From: Labilibaculum sp. DW002
GTDB taxonomy: Bacteria > Bacteroidota > Bacteroidia > Bacteroidales > Marinifilaceae
Length of the DNA: 64,000 nucleotides
Assembly: GCF_029029525.1 (NCBI RefSeq)
Contig: NZ_JAKJSC010000001.1
Location: 62,001-126,000, forward strand
Direction of reading: 5' to 3'
Below the pieces are notes generated by a model. That model did not search any database, was not told the DNA's origin, and worked only from the letters and a program-made list of their open reading frames with translations. Shown here in pieces: positions 1-8,195 of the stretch (its first letter is position 1; each line of letters opens with the position of its first letter). The position numbers and the translations under genes are program-made.

Positions 1-31
1 GAACCCTTATTTTTATTGAAATCTTATTCAT
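1..31 (-). CDS. pstA: possible start of PstA, phosphate ABC permease (partial)
   Basis: On the minus strand an ATG at position 31 opens a frame reading MNKISIKIRV and runs off the window edge. It lies 20 bases downstream of the pstC stop, where the second permease gene pstA normally sits in a pstSCAB operon. Only ten codons are visible, so the identity is inferred from gene order alone. Confidence 0.4.
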   Translation of the reverse strand, partial: MNKISIKIRV

Positions 32-51
32 TTTATATATAATGATATCGC

Positions 52-906
52 TTACGCTGATAGTTTTCTCATGATTAATTTTCCCAAGTAGTTTACAATA
101 CCCGTGATGACAAAAAGGAGTAATCCGATTTCAACCAAAGCGGTATATTTTAAACCATCGGCCTCGCCAAACTGGTTGGCAATTAAACTTGCCATGGTGT
201 TTCCTAGATCGAAGATTCCTGTTGGGATTTTGTTGGAGTTACCAATTAACATGGTAACTGCCATGGTTTCACCAATTGCTCTGCCGAGTGCAAGAATGTA
301 TCCCGCAAAAATTCCCGAGCCAGCATTTGGGATAATCACACTCGTTACAACCTCTAATCGTGTTGCGCCCAGTGAGTAGGCCGCTTCCTTTAAACTTCCG
401 GGAACCATAGAGATTACTTCTGATCCTAAGGAGGATGCATAAGGAATAATCATGATGGCAAGGATAATTGAGGAAGTGAAAATTCCGAATCCTTGAGCAT
501 TTAAGCCAAGATCGGCAACTAATGGTCTTAGCGCATAAAATCCCCAAAGTCCATAAACTACAGATGGGATTCCAGCCAATAGTTCAACTACAGACCTTAA
601 AAAGGAGGGTAGTTTACCATTCTTATAATATTCGCCTAAGAATAAGGATATTGAAAAGGCGAACGGAAATGTTAAAATCAGAGCCAATATGGAGGTTACT
701 AAGGTTCCAATAATAAAAGGGAGAGCACCATATGATTCTCTTCCTTCGGTTGGATTCCAATCGGCCGAATAAATAAATCCAAAACCAAACTCTTTAAAGG
801 ATGGAATGGAGCCAATAATGAGGGTAGTAACAATTCCAAGGGCGATTAATACGATTAGAACACCACTACCAATTAATAAATATCGAAAAATTTTCTCGCT
901 GTTCAT
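52..906 (-). CDS. pstC: PstC, phosphate ABC transporter permease
   Basis: This is an inner-membrane permease subunit of the high-affinity phosphate importer PstSCAB. The 284-residue protein has about six hydrophobic segments, a normal size for PstC. The conserved permease loop is visible as LKEAAYSLGATRLE followed by GRAIGETMAVTML, matching the binding-protein-dependent transport family contact region for the ATPase. Phosphate-specific features include the LAGIPSVVYGLWG stretch. It is downstream of pstS on the same strand, separated by 279 bases that contain an inverted-repeat element, and is followed by the probable start of pstA. Expression is likely controlled by phosphate through the operator upstream of pstS. 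Confidence 0.93.
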   Translation of the reverse strand: MNSEKIFRYLLIGSGVLIVLIALGIVTTLIIGSIPSFKEFGFGFIYSADWNPTEGRESYGALPFIIGTLVTSILALILTFPFAFSISLFLGEYYKNGKLPSFLRSVVELLAGIPSVVYGLWGFYALRPLVADLGLNAQGFGIFTSSIILAIMIIPYASSLGSEVISMVPGSLKEAAYSLGATRLEVVTSVIIPNAGSGIFAGYILALGRAIGETMAVTMLIGNSNKIPTGIFDLGNTMASLIANQFGEADGLKYTALVEIGLLLFVITGIVNYLGKLIMRKLSA

Positions 907-935
907 ATGCTTTGAACGATTGCTGTAAAAAGAGA

Positions 936-1161
936 GCTTGCTTCCTATTAAGAAACTGTTTAAAAATTTATCCTTTAGCTTTTTTATAAGCTAAAAACCT
1001 CATAACTGCGTTAAATTATCTTTAAATAGAACCACTATTCGCATCAAATTTGCCTTATTCTGAGTCTTTTTTCTTCGATAAAAATTTCTAAAAATAAATT
1101 TAAACAGCTTCTAAGTTTGGAGAACTTTTCTATTGTGTTTGAAATAGAACTGGAAGCAAGC
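936..1161. repeat. 226-bp inverted-repeat (MITE-like) element between pstS and pstC
   Basis: The outer ends are exact inverted copies: GCTTGCTTCC at 936-945 and GGAAGCAAGC at 1152-1161. Inside them, CTGTTTAAA at 956-964 pairs with TTTAAACAG at 1099-1107, and a smaller hairpin TTTAGCTT/AAGCTAAA lies at 974-995. No reading frame is present. The nested symmetry suggests a non-autonomous mobile or palindromic element, or a large folded RNA inside the pst transcript. Which of these it is cannot be told from one copy. Confidence 0.55.
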
Positions 1162-1185
1162 CCAATCAGATAAATAATAGCTTTC

Positions 1186-2256
1186 TTATTTTAATGCTTT
1201 TCCATTATAAGTTACTTTGCTTAAAACAGCTTTGGCTTTGGCAACAGCAGCTTCAGGAAGTGGTGCGTAATGAACCTTAGTTGTTTCTTTCTGAGCATCG
1301 GCACTTACAGCCCAATCGATCAATTTGATGGTTTGTGCTGCCTGATCCTGACTTCTGTTGTTATAGTTTTGCTCTTTGTATACGATTAACCAAGTGAAAC
1401 TTGATATTGGATATCCATCTACAGCAGTTGTATTTGTTAATGTTACACGTGTATCGTTTGGAATATCACCAGCTGCAGCAGCACTTACCGATTGTACCGA
1501 TGGCTTAATAAAGTTACCTGCTTGATTTTGAATGCTAGCGATTGGAATACCCTGTGCAAATGCATACTCAGATCCAATATATCCAATAGCACCTTTGGTT
1601 GAACTTATTGTTCCTGCAACACCAGGATTTCCTTTAGCTGCAATACCAACAGGCCATTGTAAAGCTTTACCAGCTCCGATTTTTTCTTTCCATTCTGAGC
1701 TAACCTTACTCATATAGTCACTAAAGATAAAAGTTGTTCCACTTCCATCCGAACGGTAAACAACTGTGATAGCTAAATCAGGAAGTTTGGCATCGGGATT
1801 GATTTTTGCAATCTTCGCATCGTTCCATTTCGTGATTTTTCCCATGAAAATACCTTCCATCAATTCAGGTGTGAATTTTAACTCTGGTTTTCCAGGAAGA
1901 TTATAAGCTGCTACTACAGCACCTAAACATGAAGGAATATGTAGAACATTACCTGGCATATCAGCCAATTTTTTATCTGATAGGAATGCATCTGTTGCAC
2001 CAAAATCCACAATTTTATCTTTTAAACTGCGAATACCACCACCTGAACCAATTCCACCGTAGGTTACTAAAAGACCTTTCGACTTGGTGTAAGTTTTAAA
2101 AATTGTATTGTAAAAAGGTTGTGGGAAAGTTGCACCCGCACCTGTTAAAGCTTTTGCTTTTTTCTCGCTATTCGATTTGTCTTTACCAGAGCCTCCGCAA
2201 CTTGCCATAAGGGTAAGCGCAATAATGGCTGTAAGAAGCAGTTGAAATTTTTTCAT
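1186..2256 (-). CDS. pstS: PstS, phosphate-binding lipoprotein
   Basis: This is the periplasmic substrate-binding component of the PstSCAB phosphate importer. The 356-residue protein begins with a lipoprotein signal (LTLMASC, lipid on Cys20), so it should be membrane-anchored. PstS signatures are clear: GAGATFPQPFYN near residue 40, GIGSGGGIRSLKD with VDFGATDAFL near residue 75, and the phosphate-binding loop SDGSGTTFIFSDY near residue 170. It is the first gene of the operon and is preceded by a repeated TGTAAC operator about 100-160 bases upstream. The start at 2256 places the signal peptide correctly. Confidence 0.95.
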   Translation of the reverse strand: MKKFQLLLTAIIALTLMASCGGSGKDKSNSEKKAKALTGAGATFPQPFYNTIFKTYTKSKGLLVTYGGIGSGGGIRSLKDKIVDFGATDAFLSDKKLADMPGNVLHIPSCLGAVVAAYNLPGKPELKFTPELMEGIFMGKITKWNDAKIAKINPDAKLPDLAITVVYRSDGSGTTFIFSDYMSKVSSEWKEKIGAGKALQWPVGIAAKGNPGVAGTISSTKGAIGYIGSEYAFAQGIPIASIQNQAGNFIKPSVQSVSAAAAGDIPNDTRVTLTNTTAVDGYPISSFTWLIVYKEQNYNNRSQDQAAQTIKLIDWAVSADAQKETTKVHYAPLPEAAVAKAKAVLSKVTYNGKALK

Positions 2257-2356
2257 TTTTTTAATTTTTAGTTCAGAACTTTCGTTCTTGGTTTTATTAA
2301 ATTATTTTTATTTCTAATTGAGAGATCAAGAGCAATTCGCTCTGCATCTTTTGATA

Positions 2357-2417
2357 TTACAATATTAGAGAGCTAGTATTACAAGAATGTTACAGTAATG
2401 TTAAATAAACGTTACAT
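2357..2417 (-). promoter_or_regulatory. Pho-box-like tandem 11-bp operator upstream of pstS
   Basis: Read on the plus strand, the pentamer TTACA (once TTAAA) recurs at 2357, 2379, 2390, 2401 and 2412, exactly 11 or 22 bases apart. In the pstS direction this reads TGTAAC-like half-sites with a one-helical-turn period. That is the layout of PhoB/PhoP boxes in other phyla, which are direct repeats of about 11 bases. The function is inferred from that resemblance and from its place 100-160 bases before pstS. It could also act on the divergent sirtuin gene. Confidence 0.6.
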
Positions 2418-2503
2418 CTTTTATTTAGCTCAAAATGAGATGATTGAGACGTTGATTTGGTTTGTTTTTGTTGATTTAATAAGATAATTTAATCTAAATA
2501 AGC

Positions 2504-3250
2504 ATGGAGAATGATTTAAAAAGAGCTGCGGAATTGATTAAAAATTCCAATTCGATGATTGCTTTTACAGGGGCGGGGATTTCTGTGGAGAGTGGAATTC
2601 CTCCTTTTCGTGGACCAGATGGATTGTGGAGTAAGTACGATCCCAAATGTTTGGATTTGGATTATTTTCATGAATATCCAAAGGAATCCTGGACGGCTAT
2701 TAAATCGATATTCTACGATTTTTTTGGAAAAGCAAAATACAATAAAGCGCACAAGGTATTAGCCAACTTAGAGAAGGAAGGTTTGTTAAAAGCTATCGTA
2801 ACTCAGAACATCGATAATTTGCATCAGGAAGCAGGTTCGAAACAAGTGTTTGAGTTTCATGGGAACTCTCAAAGAATGATTTGCCCAATATGCGATCAAA
2901 TGTATCTGCCTGGCGAACTTGATTTGAATAAATTACCTCCTCGGTGCAAAAATGATGGGGAAGTACTAAAACCAGACTTCGTATTTTTTGGAGAAGGCAT
3001 ACCAGAAGATGCTTACCGAAAATCGCTATTGGCAGCAAGAATGTGTGATGTGGTTTTGATAATTGGAACGACAGGCGAAGTAATGCCAGCCGCTATGATT
3101 CCCACAGAAGCCCAAAGAGCTGGAGCAACAATTATCGAAATAAATACCGAGCCTTCGAACTATACGGACAAGATTACGGAAATTTTTCTTCAAGGAAAAG
3201 CCAGTGAAATATTGGTACAATTACAAGACTTGATCTCGTTAAAAAAATAA
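2504..3250 (+). CDS. cobB: Sir2-family NAD-dependent protein deacylase
   Basis: This cytoplasmic sirtuin removes acyl groups from protein lysines using NAD. The 248-residue protein carries GAGISVESGIPPFRG (residues 23-37), the QNIDNLH NAD-binding motif (101-107), catalytic His119 in FHGN, and FVFFGEGIP. The zinc module is unusual: Cys127, Cys130 and Cys148 are present, but the fourth ligand position, normally Cys, is Asp151 (CKND). It is divergent from pstS across 247 bases. The ATG at 2504 gives a standard length. The family call is firm; the substrate is unknown. Confidence 0.92.
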   Translation: MENDLKRAAELIKNSNSMIAFTGAGISVESGIPPFRGPDGLWSKYDPKCLDLDYFHEYPKESWTAIKSIFYDFFGKAKYNKAHKVLANLEKEGLLKAIVTQNIDNLHQEAGSKQVFEFHGNSQRMICPICDQMYLPGELDLNKLPPRCKNDGEVLKPDFVFFGEGIPEDAYRKSLLAARMCDVVLIIGTTGEVMPAAMIPTEAQRAGATIIEINTEPSNYTDKITEIFLQGKASEILVQLQDLISLKK

Positions 3251-3506
3251 CTTATTGTTTTGATTTAGTGAGTTGTGGCATTTATTATAAATCTGATTTA
3301 CTCCATGAGAAAAGCAATTGCACGCTTCAAAAGCCTAATAAAAAAAGCATAATAGAGAATAATATTTTATATTTGTTATCGATTTAAGGCACAGGGCTGA
3401 TTAAACAAGTTTATTTAGTTAACTGAACGATCATCCCAAAGCTTGTAATTGAAGACTGCTTTTTGCAGTTATTACATTGAATATATTAAAATAAAAATAG
3501 AATTTC

Positions 3507-4253
3507 ATGAAATTATTAGAAGGAAAAACAGCGATTATTACCGGAGCTTCTCGCGGTATAGGTAAAGCAGTAGCAATTGAGTTCGCAAAGCAAGGTGCTA
3601 ATGTAGCATTCACTGACTTATTTTATAATGAAGCAGCTCAGGAAACTGAAAAAGAAATCGCTTCATATGGTGTTAAGGCTAAAGGATATGCTTCAGATGC
3701 AAGTAATTTTGCTGACACCGATAAAGTTGTAGCAGAAATAGTTAAGGAGTTTGGAGCTATTGATATTTTGGTTAACAATGCAGGTATCACTAAAGATACA
3801 TTGCTAATGAGAATGACTGAAGATCAGTGGGATATGGTTATTAACGTCAACCTTAAATCTGTATTCAACTTCACTAAAGCTGTTCAACGTACCATGTTGA
3901 AGCAACGTAGCGGATCTATTATCAATATGAGTTCTGTAGTTGGTGTTAGTGGTAACGCTGGTCAGTCTAACTACTCAGCTTCTAAGGCTGGTATTATTGG
4001 TTTCACTAAATCTGTAGCTAAAGAGCTTGGTTCTCGTGGTATCCGTTCTAACGCAATTGCTCCAGGATTTATCATTACAGAAATGACAGGTCAACTTCCT
4101 GAGGATGTGGTGAAAGAATGGGCTGGTAAAATTCCTTTGAAAAGAGGTGGTACACCTGAAGAAATTGCAAAAACTTGCGTTTATTTAGGTTGTGATCTTT
4201 CTTCTTACGTTACAGGTCAGACTCTTCACGTTTGTGGTGGTATGAACGTTTAA
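3507..4253 (+). CDS. fabG: FabG, 3-oxoacyl-ACP reductase
   Basis: This is a short-chain dehydrogenase that reduces 3-oxoacyl-ACP with NADPH in fatty-acid elongation. The 248 residues include the nucleotide loop TGASRGIG (12-19), the NNAG motif near residue 90, and the catalytic Ser143, Tyr156 and Lys160 (NYSASKAG). The C-terminal pattern ITEMTGQLPEDV and YVTGQTLHVCGGM are typical FabG features. It is monocistronic by appearance: 256 bases separate it from the sirtuin, and a strong terminator follows 20 bases after the stop. A related 3-oxoacyl reductase for another substrate cannot be fully excluded. Confidence 0.92.
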   Translation: MKLLEGKTAIITGASRGIGKAVAIEFAKQGANVAFTDLFYNEAAQETEKEIASYGVKAKGYASDASNFADTDKVVAEIVKEFGAIDILVNNAGITKDTLLMRMTEDQWDMVINVNLKSVFNFTKAVQRTMLKQRSGSIINMSSVVGVSGNAGQSNYSASKAGIIGFTKSVAKELGSRGIRSNAIAPGFIITEMTGQLPEDVVKEWAGKIPLKRGGTPEEIAKTCVYLGCDLSSYVTGQTLHVCGGMNV

Positions 4254-4273
4254 GAAATTACGATATCATATTT

Positions 4274-4300
4274 AAAAGCCATCCTTCGGGGTGGCTTTTT
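4274..4300 (+). terminator. rho-independent terminator after fabG
   Basis: AAAAGCCATCC, a TTCG loop and GGGTGGCTTTTT form a stem of eleven pairs with one G-T wobble, ending in a T run. It stands 20 bases after the fabG stop. Any upstream-extended start for the next gene inside this hairpin is therefore unlikely. Confidence 0.85.
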
Positions 4301-4434
4301 GTGTATCTAAAAGTTTGAAAAAAAACGGTTCGTGTGGAATATGTACAATTCACTACACTGATTCTACAGTTCGGTTCATTTCATTTTTTATTCCAATTGA
4401 TATTTCAGAATATTGTATCGTAGGAAACTATATA

Positions 4435-5901
4435 ATGAAGAACAGAACAAACACTAAGGATATGAAAAAACTACTACTATTTATTACACTGATTTTTGCC
4501 GTATTGCTAAATGCGACTTTTTCTAGTTTGGCGGCAGAGCCAGATAAGGAAGTATCCATCACCAGAAACTCTAACTGGAATTTCGAAAAACTGAAAATAT
4601 CTACCAATGGCGATTTGACTTTTAACGATAATTATACAGATGTTATTTCTTTATCGGAAGATGCTTATTTGAAAATTAGCATGGTTAGTTTCGGTATGAA
4701 ACGAAAGCTATACATTTCTTCTGATGAAGGTCGTGTGGTATATCGTTATTTCGAAGGTAGTAAAGAAATTAACTTTGAGCCAAAGGGTAGAGAATGGATG
4801 AAAGAGATATTACCTGATGTAATTCGAAATTCAGGACTCGATTTAGAAAATCGGGTGAATAAGATTTATCAGAAAAAGGGTGTTACAGGATTCTTATCTG
4901 AGCTTGAGGAGACCGATAGTGATTATTACAGATCGAAAATGGTTAGTTACTTGCTGAAGAACAATGAGCTTAAGAAACCTGAACTGCAATCCTTATTGAG
5001 AGAGTTTCCTTATCGTATCAATTCGGATTACGAATTGTCTCAAATCTATAAAAAATACAATTCAGCCTTTTTAGTTGATATGGAGCTTTCTACGGAGTTT
5101 TTCAACAGCTTAGAGGAATTGTCGTCAGATTATGAACTTTCTCAGGTTCTAAAATCAGTTTACAAGCTGAATGATTTAGATAATGGGAAGTTTAGCTTGT
5201 TTATTGGTGCATTTGACGAAATTTCATCGGATTACGAAAAATCGAACTTGATGAAATTGGCTTTAAATGATGACCGATTAACAAGTGAGCAATTGACTGA
5301 ACTTCTGGAGCAGGTTGAGGATTTGTCTTCGGATTATGAGAAATCACAAATTATTAAGTCTTTATTGCGAGGACATGGACTTTCAACTAAGAATATTAAC
5401 GATATAATAAGGTTATCACATTCAATTTCTTCGGATTATGAAATAACACAAATCGTTAATTCTATAATTGAAAGTGGTATGTTGAACAAAGCAAATCTTG
5501 ATTTATTTAATGAGTTGGTTGAAGAAATTTCGTCGGATTATTCGTACACTGGAATTTTAAAAGACTTAATTGAATATGAAAAATTAGGAACTGAACGTTT
5601 CGATTTTTTACTGGAAGCATCAGAGAATATCTCATCGAACTATGAGCTGAGTCGTTTTTATCATGAATTGCTATATCGACGAGAATTGTCTATTGATCAG
5701 CAGTTAAGCTTGATTGAAAAAGCTCGAAATATTTCTTCTAACTATGAATTGGCAAAATTTTTAATGGAGGCAAGCCAAAAAATGGATTTGGATAATGACA
5801 AGATTTATGAAGCTTTGGTGAACGCAACTCAAGACATTAGTTCTGAATACGAATATGGGAAAGTGATGAAAGTTATTTATACCCATCGCAAAGATCGATA
5901 A
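4435..5901 (+). CDS. exported protein of ten 34-residue SSDYE repeats
   Basis: I do not recognise a named family. The open frame reaches back to a GTG at 4291 inside the fabG terminator, so a later start is preferred: ATG 4435 (AGGA 9 bases upstream), or ATG 4462 directly before the signal peptide MKKLLLFITLIFAVLLNA. After about 100 residues without repeats, ten tandem units follow (about 4912-5880), each 34-35 residues. Each opens with [IL]-S-S-[DN]-Y-E and continues as two predicted helices (for example LSSDYEKSQIIKSL). The array probably forms an alpha-solenoid in the periplasm. It precedes a LytS/LytTR sensory set and could be its sensor or target; that link is inference. Confidence 0.75.
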   Translation: MKNRTNTKDMKKLLLFITLIFAVLLNATFSSLAAEPDKEVSITRNSNWNFEKLKISTNGDLTFNDNYTDVISLSEDAYLKISMVSFGMKRKLYISSDEGRVVYRYFEGSKEINFEPKGREWMKEILPDVIRNSGLDLENRVNKIYQKKGVTGFLSELEETDSDYYRSKMVSYLLKNNELKKPELQSLLREFPYRINSDYELSQIYKKYNSAFLVDMELSTEFFNSLEELSSDYELSQVLKSVYKLNDLDNGKFSLFIGAFDEISSDYEKSNLMKLALNDDRLTSEQLTELLEQVEDLSSDYEKSQIIKSLLRGHGLSTKNINDIIRLSHSISSDYEITQIVNSIIESGMLNKANLDLFNELVEEISSDYSYTGILKDLIEYEKLGTERFDFLLEASENISSNYELSRFYHELLYRRELSIDQQLSLIEKARNISSNYELAKFLMEASQKMDLDNDKIYEALVNATQDISSEYEYGKVMKVIYTHRKDR

Positions 5902-6064
5902 TTGAAAGGTATTGTAAGCTTATAATAAACAGTTAGAGAATTGCGTTTGTCAAGTGAATAAACGATTAGAACGAAATTGAGACTTTTCAAAGTGCAATTC
6001 AATACTGTTTGCCTTATCTTTAATACAAATTAAAATTAGCTGAATCAAAATCCACAACACACCA

Positions 6065-7102
6065 ATGAATAAATACCTGCGATTTTTAATCATTAGTCCT
6101 ATTCTTGGAGTACTTTGCTATGTATTGGCATTTTATGGCCACCTTAGTGAATTACCAGGAGCAGAGTACAAGTTTACGGGCTATTTGCCTAGTGCTGTAT
6201 TTGGTTTGTGGGCAGGTTTTGCAGCATTAGGAGTCGGACAATACTTAAATAGGTTCTTTAATTGGCGTCATAAGCATGCACTAAGGTTCTTTGTGCAATG
6301 TGTTTTGTTATATGCTGTAGCATTGGTATTGTTAGCAATTTACTCAGAAATGTTTCTGATTTCGCTTCGTAGCGAGTTAACTTATTCTCAGTTTTGGTTG
6401 ATGTATAAAGATGAGTTCTTTAAATCAATCTTGATATTGTTTATTTTGGTCTTTATTTATTCTCTTCTCGATTTTGTAGTTTATTCTTACAATCAAATGA
6501 AGGAGGAGGAAGTTCGCTCTGCCGAAGTGATGAACAATCAGCTGAATTTACAATTTGAAGCTCTTAAGTCGCAATTGGATCCACATTTTTTATTCAATTC
6601 CTTAAACACCATTTCCTCTTTACTATATAAGGATACCGAGAAAGCGGAACGTTTTATTCGAATGTTTGCCGAAAGTTATCGCTTTATTTTTAGACAGAAC
6701 GATCAGGCCTTAATTCCATTGAAAAAGGAGTTGGATTTTGTACAAGCTTATAATTATTTACTTGAAGTGCGTTTTCAGGAATCTTATGAGCTGAAAATCA
6801 ATTTGCCAGATTCAATTTTAAAGAGTTATGTGCCTCCTTTAAGCGTTCAGATGTTGGTGGAAAATGCCATTAAACACAATTTGATATCACCTACTTCGCC
6901 TTTGGCAGTAGAGATCGATTTTGAGAAAAATTATTTGTGTGTGAGAAACAATATCAATCCTTTACGAGTGCAGCCAGAGTCTTTTCAAATAGGTATTGAG
7001 AACATTAAAAAGCGCTATTCTTACTTTACGGATGAGAGCATTTTATTGGATAAAAATGAACAATTTAAGGTTAGTTTACCCTTAATTTCAGAATTACAAT
7101 AG
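6065..7102 (+). CDS. LytS/YehU-type sensor histidine kinase
   Basis: This is a membrane histidine kinase of the His_kinase (PF06580) family, which phosphorylates LytTR response regulators. The 345 residues contain about four membrane helices in the first 140 residues, then the H-box DPHFLFNSLN with phospho-acceptor His174, and the N-box LVENAIKH with Asn267. The C-terminal NIKKRY motif is typical. A TATCTTTA sequence (6015-6022) about 43 bases upstream resembles the -7 box of Bacteroidota promoters. Only 16 bases separate it from the next gene, a degenerate homologue, and the response regulator follows, so the three are likely one operon. Confidence 0.9.
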   Translation: MNKYLRFLIISPILGVLCYVLAFYGHLSELPGAEYKFTGYLPSAVFGLWAGFAALGVGQYLNRFFNWRHKHALRFFVQCVLLYAVALVLLAIYSEMFLISLRSELTYSQFWLMYKDEFFKSILILFILVFIYSLLDFVVYSYNQMKEEEVRSAEVMNNQLNLQFEALKSQLDPHFLFNSLNTISSLLYKDTEKAERFIRMFAESYRFIFRQNDQALIPLKKELDFVQAYNYLLEVRFQESYELKINLPDSILKSYVPPLSVQMLVENAIKHNLISPTSPLAVEIDFEKNYLCVRNNINPLRVQPESFQIGIENIKKRYSYFTDESILLDKNEQFKVSLPLISELQ

Positions 7103-7118
7103 TTATAGAGAATCAATT

Positions 7119-8159
7119 ATGAAGACCAACTATTTAAATCACATTTTGTACAGAATATTTGCTCCACCCGTGGTTGCTGTGTTTGTATATTTATTGATTC
7201 TATTGATTTTTGATCGTTTATCTGAAATCAGTAACAATTTCAGTCCCGAAGAATTGCTATTTCTTGCAGTTGTGACTTTCGCTTTATTCGAAGCATATCG
7301 TTTTTGGATTAAAAAGGCAGAAAGGATTGCTTATTTTAATGATCGCCCTTATTTGAAATCTATGATTTTATTTGCTGGCGGCTTTGCAATTACCATGCTT
7401 GTTGTCATTGGCTTGTTCTCCGTTTATTTTATCTATTTAGTGGGAATGAGTGAGTTTCGAGCAGAATTAATCTCATTTCTGATTGTTTTTACATTGGTAG
7501 GGATTTTATACCATCTGTTTTATTTAAGTATTCGTTTTTTGGATCGTCAAAAGACTCTTTTGTTGAAGAAAGAGGAGATTAACAGAAAGAACATTGAGTT
7601 TGAATTAGAGGTATTCAAGAATAAAATCAATCCTGATTTCTTATTTCAATCATTGGAAAGTGTGATTAGTTTGATCCGTAAAAAAGAGGTGGATCATGCA
7701 GAGAAATTTATCGATCATTTGGCTTTGTTCTACAGACGAATATTAGGGAATCGTTATTCGGAGATTATTTCATTGGAGGAAGAAGTTCACAAGATCAATC
7801 AATATCTGGAGATAAGAAACTTTAAATACGATCAGAATTTCAAAGTAAATTGGAATGTTGAATCTTCGCAACAAGAGGTTAATGTGGTTCCCAATACGCT
7901 ATTGCAGACCTTACAAATGATTGAATATCATCAAATGGTTGACAGCAATATCGCACTAAATGTAGAAATAAAAGAAGAAGATAATTATCTTGTATTTCAG
8001 TACCTTTCATCTGAAAGATTAACACCAGTGCCGAAATTAAAATTGTATATGGAAACCTTGCAAAAGGCGATTGGTTTTTATTCTAATTTGAAAGTTGAAT
8101 GGACAAAAAATGAGGGTTTTAGCCTGATTAAGATTCCAATCGTATGTTTGGAAGACTAA
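7119..8159 (+). CDS. LytS-like pseudokinase lacking the phospho-acceptor histidine
   Basis: The 346-residue protein has the same plan as its upstream neighbour: four membrane helices, then a His_kinase-like region. Where the neighbour reads DPHFLFNSLN this one reads NPDFLFQSLE, so the phospho-acceptor His is Asp173. Where the neighbour reads VENAIKH this one reads QMIEYH, so the catalytic Glu and Asn are Met267 and Ile268. The frame is intact and of full length, which argues against decay. It probably acts as a regulatory partner or heterodimer subunit of the active kinase. Same operon, 16 bases after it. Confidence 0.85.
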   Translation: MKTNYLNHILYRIFAPPVVAVFVYLLILLIFDRLSEISNNFSPEELLFLAVVTFALFEAYRFWIKKAERIAYFNDRPYLKSMILFAGGFAITMLVVIGLFSVYFIYLVGMSEFRAELISFLIVFTLVGILYHLFYLSIRFLDRQKTLLLKKEEINRKNIEFELEVFKNKINPDFLFQSLESVISLIRKKEVDHAEKFIDHLALFYRRILGNRYSEIISLEEEVHKINQYLEIRNFKYDQNFKVNWNVESSQQEVNVVPNTLLQTLQMIEYHQMVDSNIALNVEIKEEDNYLVFQYLSSERLTPVPKLKLYMETLQKAIGFYSNLKVEWTKNEGFSLIKIPIVCLED

Positions 8160-8195
8160 TAAATACAACAAAACAATAACCTATTCCCCTAAGAT

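Noticed and set aside
3305-3352. 15-codon cationic micro-ORF (MRKAIARFKSLIKKA)
   Set aside because: A peptide this short is expected by chance in AT-rich gaps. There is no promoter, ribosome site or repetition to support it.
4291-4434. Extended GTG start of the SSDYE repeat protein
   Set aside because: It begins inside the fabG terminator hairpin and would put 48 untypical residues before a clean signal peptide.
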